Source: Stutzerimonas kunmingensis
GTDB lineage: Bacteria > Pseudomonadota > Gammaproteobacteria > Pseudomonadales > Pseudomonadaceae
NCBI RefSeq assembly: GCF_002929225.1
Contig: NZ_PISM01000021.1
Location: 1-64,000, forward strand
DNA: 64,000 nt
Direction of reading: 5' to 3'
Part shown: piece after piece, positions 62,118 to 64,000 of the stretch
Layout of the letters: every line of letters begins with the position of its first letter
How positions within the stretch are numbered: the stretch's first letter is position 1
Notes under the pieces: generated by a model
What the model saw: only the letters and a program-made list of their open reading frames with translations
The model's database searches: none
What the model was told of the DNA's origin: nothing
Position numbers and translations under genes: made by a program

Positions 62118-63328
62118 TGAGCAAGTTCATGGAATGGGTCGACGCCCGCTTCCCCGCGACCAAGATGTGGGAAGACCATCTTTCGAAGTACTACGCCCCC
62201 AAGAACTTCAATGTCCTGTATTTCTTCGGTTCGCTGGCGCTGCTCGTACTGGTCAATCAGATTCTTACCGGTATCTGGCTGACCATGAGCTTCGAGCCTT
62301 CGGCTGAGGGCGCGTTCGCCTCCGTCGAATACATCATGCGCGACGTTGAGTACGGCTGGATCATCCGTTACCTGCACTCCACGGGCGCGTCTGCGTTCTT
62401 CGTGGTGGTCTATCTGCATATGTTTCGTGGGATCCTGTACGGCTCCTATCAGAAGCCGCGCGAGCTGGTGTGGATCTTCGGCATGATGATCTATCTGGCG
62501 CTCATGGCTGAGGCCTTCATGGGCTATCTGCTGCCTTGGGGGCAGATGTCCTACTGGGGTGCCCAGGTAATCATCTCGCTGTTTGGTGCCATTCCGGTCA
62601 TCGGTGGTGACCTGACCCAGTGGATTCGCGGTGACTACCTCATCTCAGGCATCACGCTGAACCGCTTCTTCGCGCTGCACGTGATCGCGCTGCCAATCGT
62701 CATTCTTGGCCTGGTCGTTCTGCACATCCTGGCGCTGCACGAGGTTGGCTCGAACAACCCGATGGGTGTCGATATCAAGAAGACCAAGGATGAGAATGGC
62801 GTGCCGCTCGATGGCATCCCGTTCCACCCTTACTACACCGTTAAAGACATTGTCGGTGTCGTAGTATTCCTCTTCGTCTTCTGTGCGGTCGTGTTCTTCT
62901 TCCCTGAGATGGGCGGCTATTTCCTTGAGAAGCCGAACTTCGAAGTGGCGAACGCGTTCAAGACTCCGGCACACATTGCTCCAGTCTGGTACTTCACTCC
63001 GTTCTACGCGATTCTGCGCGCGGTGCCGGATAAGCTGCTTGGCGTTATTGCCATGGGGGCGGCGATCGCAGTGCTCTTCGTGTTGCCCTGGCTGGATCGA
63101 AGCCCGGTCAAATCCATGAAGTACAAGGGTTGGATGAGCAAAGTAACGCTGTTGGCGTTCTGTGTATCCTTCATCATTCTCGGCGTGCTTGGCGTACTTG
63201 CACCGACTCCAGAGCGCACTCTGCTCGCGCGGATATGTACTGCTATCTACTTCGGCTACTTCATCCTGATGCCGTTCTATACCAAGCTCGAGAAGACCAA
63301 AGTGGTTCCGCAAAGGGTGGCTGGCTGA
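62117..63328 (+). CDS. petB: Cytochrome b of the bc1 complex
   Basis: A 403-residue membrane protein with eight or nine helices. The heme ligands lie in RYLHSTGASAFFVVVYLHMFRG and in RFFALHVIALPIVILGLVVLHILALH, with the quinol-site PEW-like region in the PVWYFTPFYAILR segment. Its stop and the cytochrome c1 start overlap by one base (TGATG). Confidence 0.96.
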   Translation: MSKFMEWVDARFPATKMWEDHLSKYYAPKNFNVLYFFGSLALLVLVNQILTGIWLTMSFEPSAEGAFASVEYIMRDVEYGWIIRYLHSTGASAFFVVVYLHMFRGILYGSYQKPRELVWIFGMMIYLALMAEAFMGYLLPWGQMSYWGAQVIISLFGAIPVIGGDLTQWIRGDYLISGITLNRFFALHVIALPIVILGLVVLHILALHEVGSNNPMGVDIKKTKDENGVPLDGIPFHPYYTVKDIVGVVVFLFVFCAVVFFFPEMGGYFLEKPNFEVANAFKTPAHIAPVWYFTPFYAILRAVPDKLLGVIAMGAAIAVLFVLPWLDRSPVKSMKYKGWMSKVTLLAFCVSFIILGVLGVLAPTPERTLLARICTAIYFGYFILMPFYTKLEKTKVVPQRVAG

Positions 63329-64000
63329 TGAAAAAGCAATTTGCTGCATTGATTCTTGCAATCCTGCCGGTCTTTGCCTCCGCTGCAGGGACCGAGGTGC
63401 ACTTGGATAAGGTCGATATCGACCTGACTGACAAAGCGGCCATGCAGGACGGTCTGAAGACTTTCGCCAACTACTGCATGGGTTGTCATAGCGCGCAGTA
63501 CCAGCGTTATGAGCGTGTTGCCACTGACCTCGGTATTCCCGAAGAGGTCATGATGGACAACGTCGTCTTTGCTGATGCCAAGTTTGGCGATCACATGAAG
63601 ATCGGCATGAAGCCTGATGACGCCAAGGTCTGGTTCGGTGCTGCTCCGCCGGACCTGACCCTGGTTGCTCGCGTTCGCGGCAACGACTGGCTGTACACCT
63701 ACATGCGCAGTTTCTACGAAGATCCGGCCCGCCCTTATGGCGTCAACAATACGGTCTTCCCGAACGTCGGTATGCCGCACGTCTTGGCTCCGCTTCAGGG
63801 GCGTCGCGTCATGGGCTGCAAGCAGGTGCAGGTGGTCGAAGACGGTCGCAAGCAGTTTGATCCTCTGACCGGCACGCCGATCACTAAAGAGGCATGCGAT
63901 CAGATGGTCATCGAGCCTGGTACCGGCACGCTCTCCGAGGCCGAGTATGACGAGAAGATCAAGAACCTGGTGACCTTCCTTGCCTATTCGGCAAACCCGG
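63328..64000 (+). CDS. petC: Cytochrome c1, 3' end beyond window
   Basis: At least 224 residues are visible; the C-terminal membrane anchor is cut off by the window end. Signal peptide MKKQFAALILAILPVFASA, heme c motif C50-M-G-C53-H54 (CMGCH), and the axial Met region VGMPHVL. It transfers electrons from the Rieske centre to cytochrome c. Third gene of petABC. Confidence 0.94.
   Translation, partial: MKKQFAALILAILPVFASAAGTEVHLDKVDIDLTDKAAMQDGLKTFANYCMGCHSAQYQRYERVATDLGIPEEVMMDNVVFADAKFGDHMKIGMKPDDAKVWFGAAPPDLTLVARVRGNDWLYTYMRSFYEDPARPYGVNNTVFPNVGMPHVLAPLQGRRVMGCKQVQVVEDGRKQFDPLTGTPITKEACDQMVIEPGTGTLSEAEYDEKIKNLVTFLAYSANP

Overview
This 64 kb window is high-GC chromosomal DNA from a Pseudomonadaceae gammaproteobacterium, most likely the Stutzerimonas (Pseudomonas stutzeri) group. 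The inference rests on gene content and order typical of Pseudomonas core chromosomes: roxSR; gatCAB facing mreBCD-maf-rng-yhdP-tldD-darP-pmbA; ptsO-rapZ-ptsN-hpf-rpoN-lptBAC-kdsCD facing mlaFEDCB-ibaG-murA-hisGDC-algW; cysD-cysNC; pilBCD-coaE-yacG; and rplM-rpsI-petABC. Almost everything is coding. I saw no rRNA, tRNA, CRISPR array or complete insertion sequence.

Layout. 0-1 kb: 5' part of a Fur-box-preceded TonB receptor, broken at about position 106. 1-10 kb: SIMPL protein, RoxS/RoxR redox two-component pair, AEC transporter, a cell-shape-like set (M23 peptidase, coiled-coil membrane protein, bactofilin), tandem duplicated Na+/Ca2+-exchanger-type antiporters and an RlpA-type lipoprotein. 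10-13 kb: tRNA amidotransferase gatCAB. 13-28 kb: rod-shape operon mreBCD, an extra coiled-coil/PEGA protein, maf, rng, yhdP, nitrilase-family amidase, tldD, darP, pmbA. 28-35 kb (minus strand): nitrogen PTS, ribosome hibernation factor, sigma-54, LPS transport and Kdo synthesis. 35-45 kb: Mla phospholipid transport with a psiE-like gene inserted, ibaG, murA, histidine genes, algW. 45-49 kb: Nif3 family protein and sulfate activation. 49-58 kb: type IV pilus region. 58-64 kb: orphan CbiM-like permease, aldo-keto reductase, ribosomal proteins L13/S9, and the start of the cytochrome bc1 operon, cut by the window end.

The most unusual part is 48.8-53.5 kb. Where a Pseudomonas would carry one pilA of about 140-150 codons opposite pilBCD, this window has a 61-codon pilin with only the leader, N-terminal helix and a short tail. 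It is followed 19 bp later by a separate gene with a Sec signal peptide and a cysteine-bracketed C-terminal region, and then by an ABC permease, an unknown membrane-anchored protein, an ABC ATPase and an acyltransferase, all on the same strand. This resembles the split PilA-N/PilA-C pilin of Geobacter joined to a PilG/PilH/PilI-like ABC module as in Myxococcus. A sigma-54 (-24/-12) promoter motif lies upstream, and a perfect 12-bp hairpin separates the pilin pair from the transporter genes. Base composition in the sampled pil lines is clearly lower in GC than in the flanking core genes, which fits acquisition or replacement of the pilus block.
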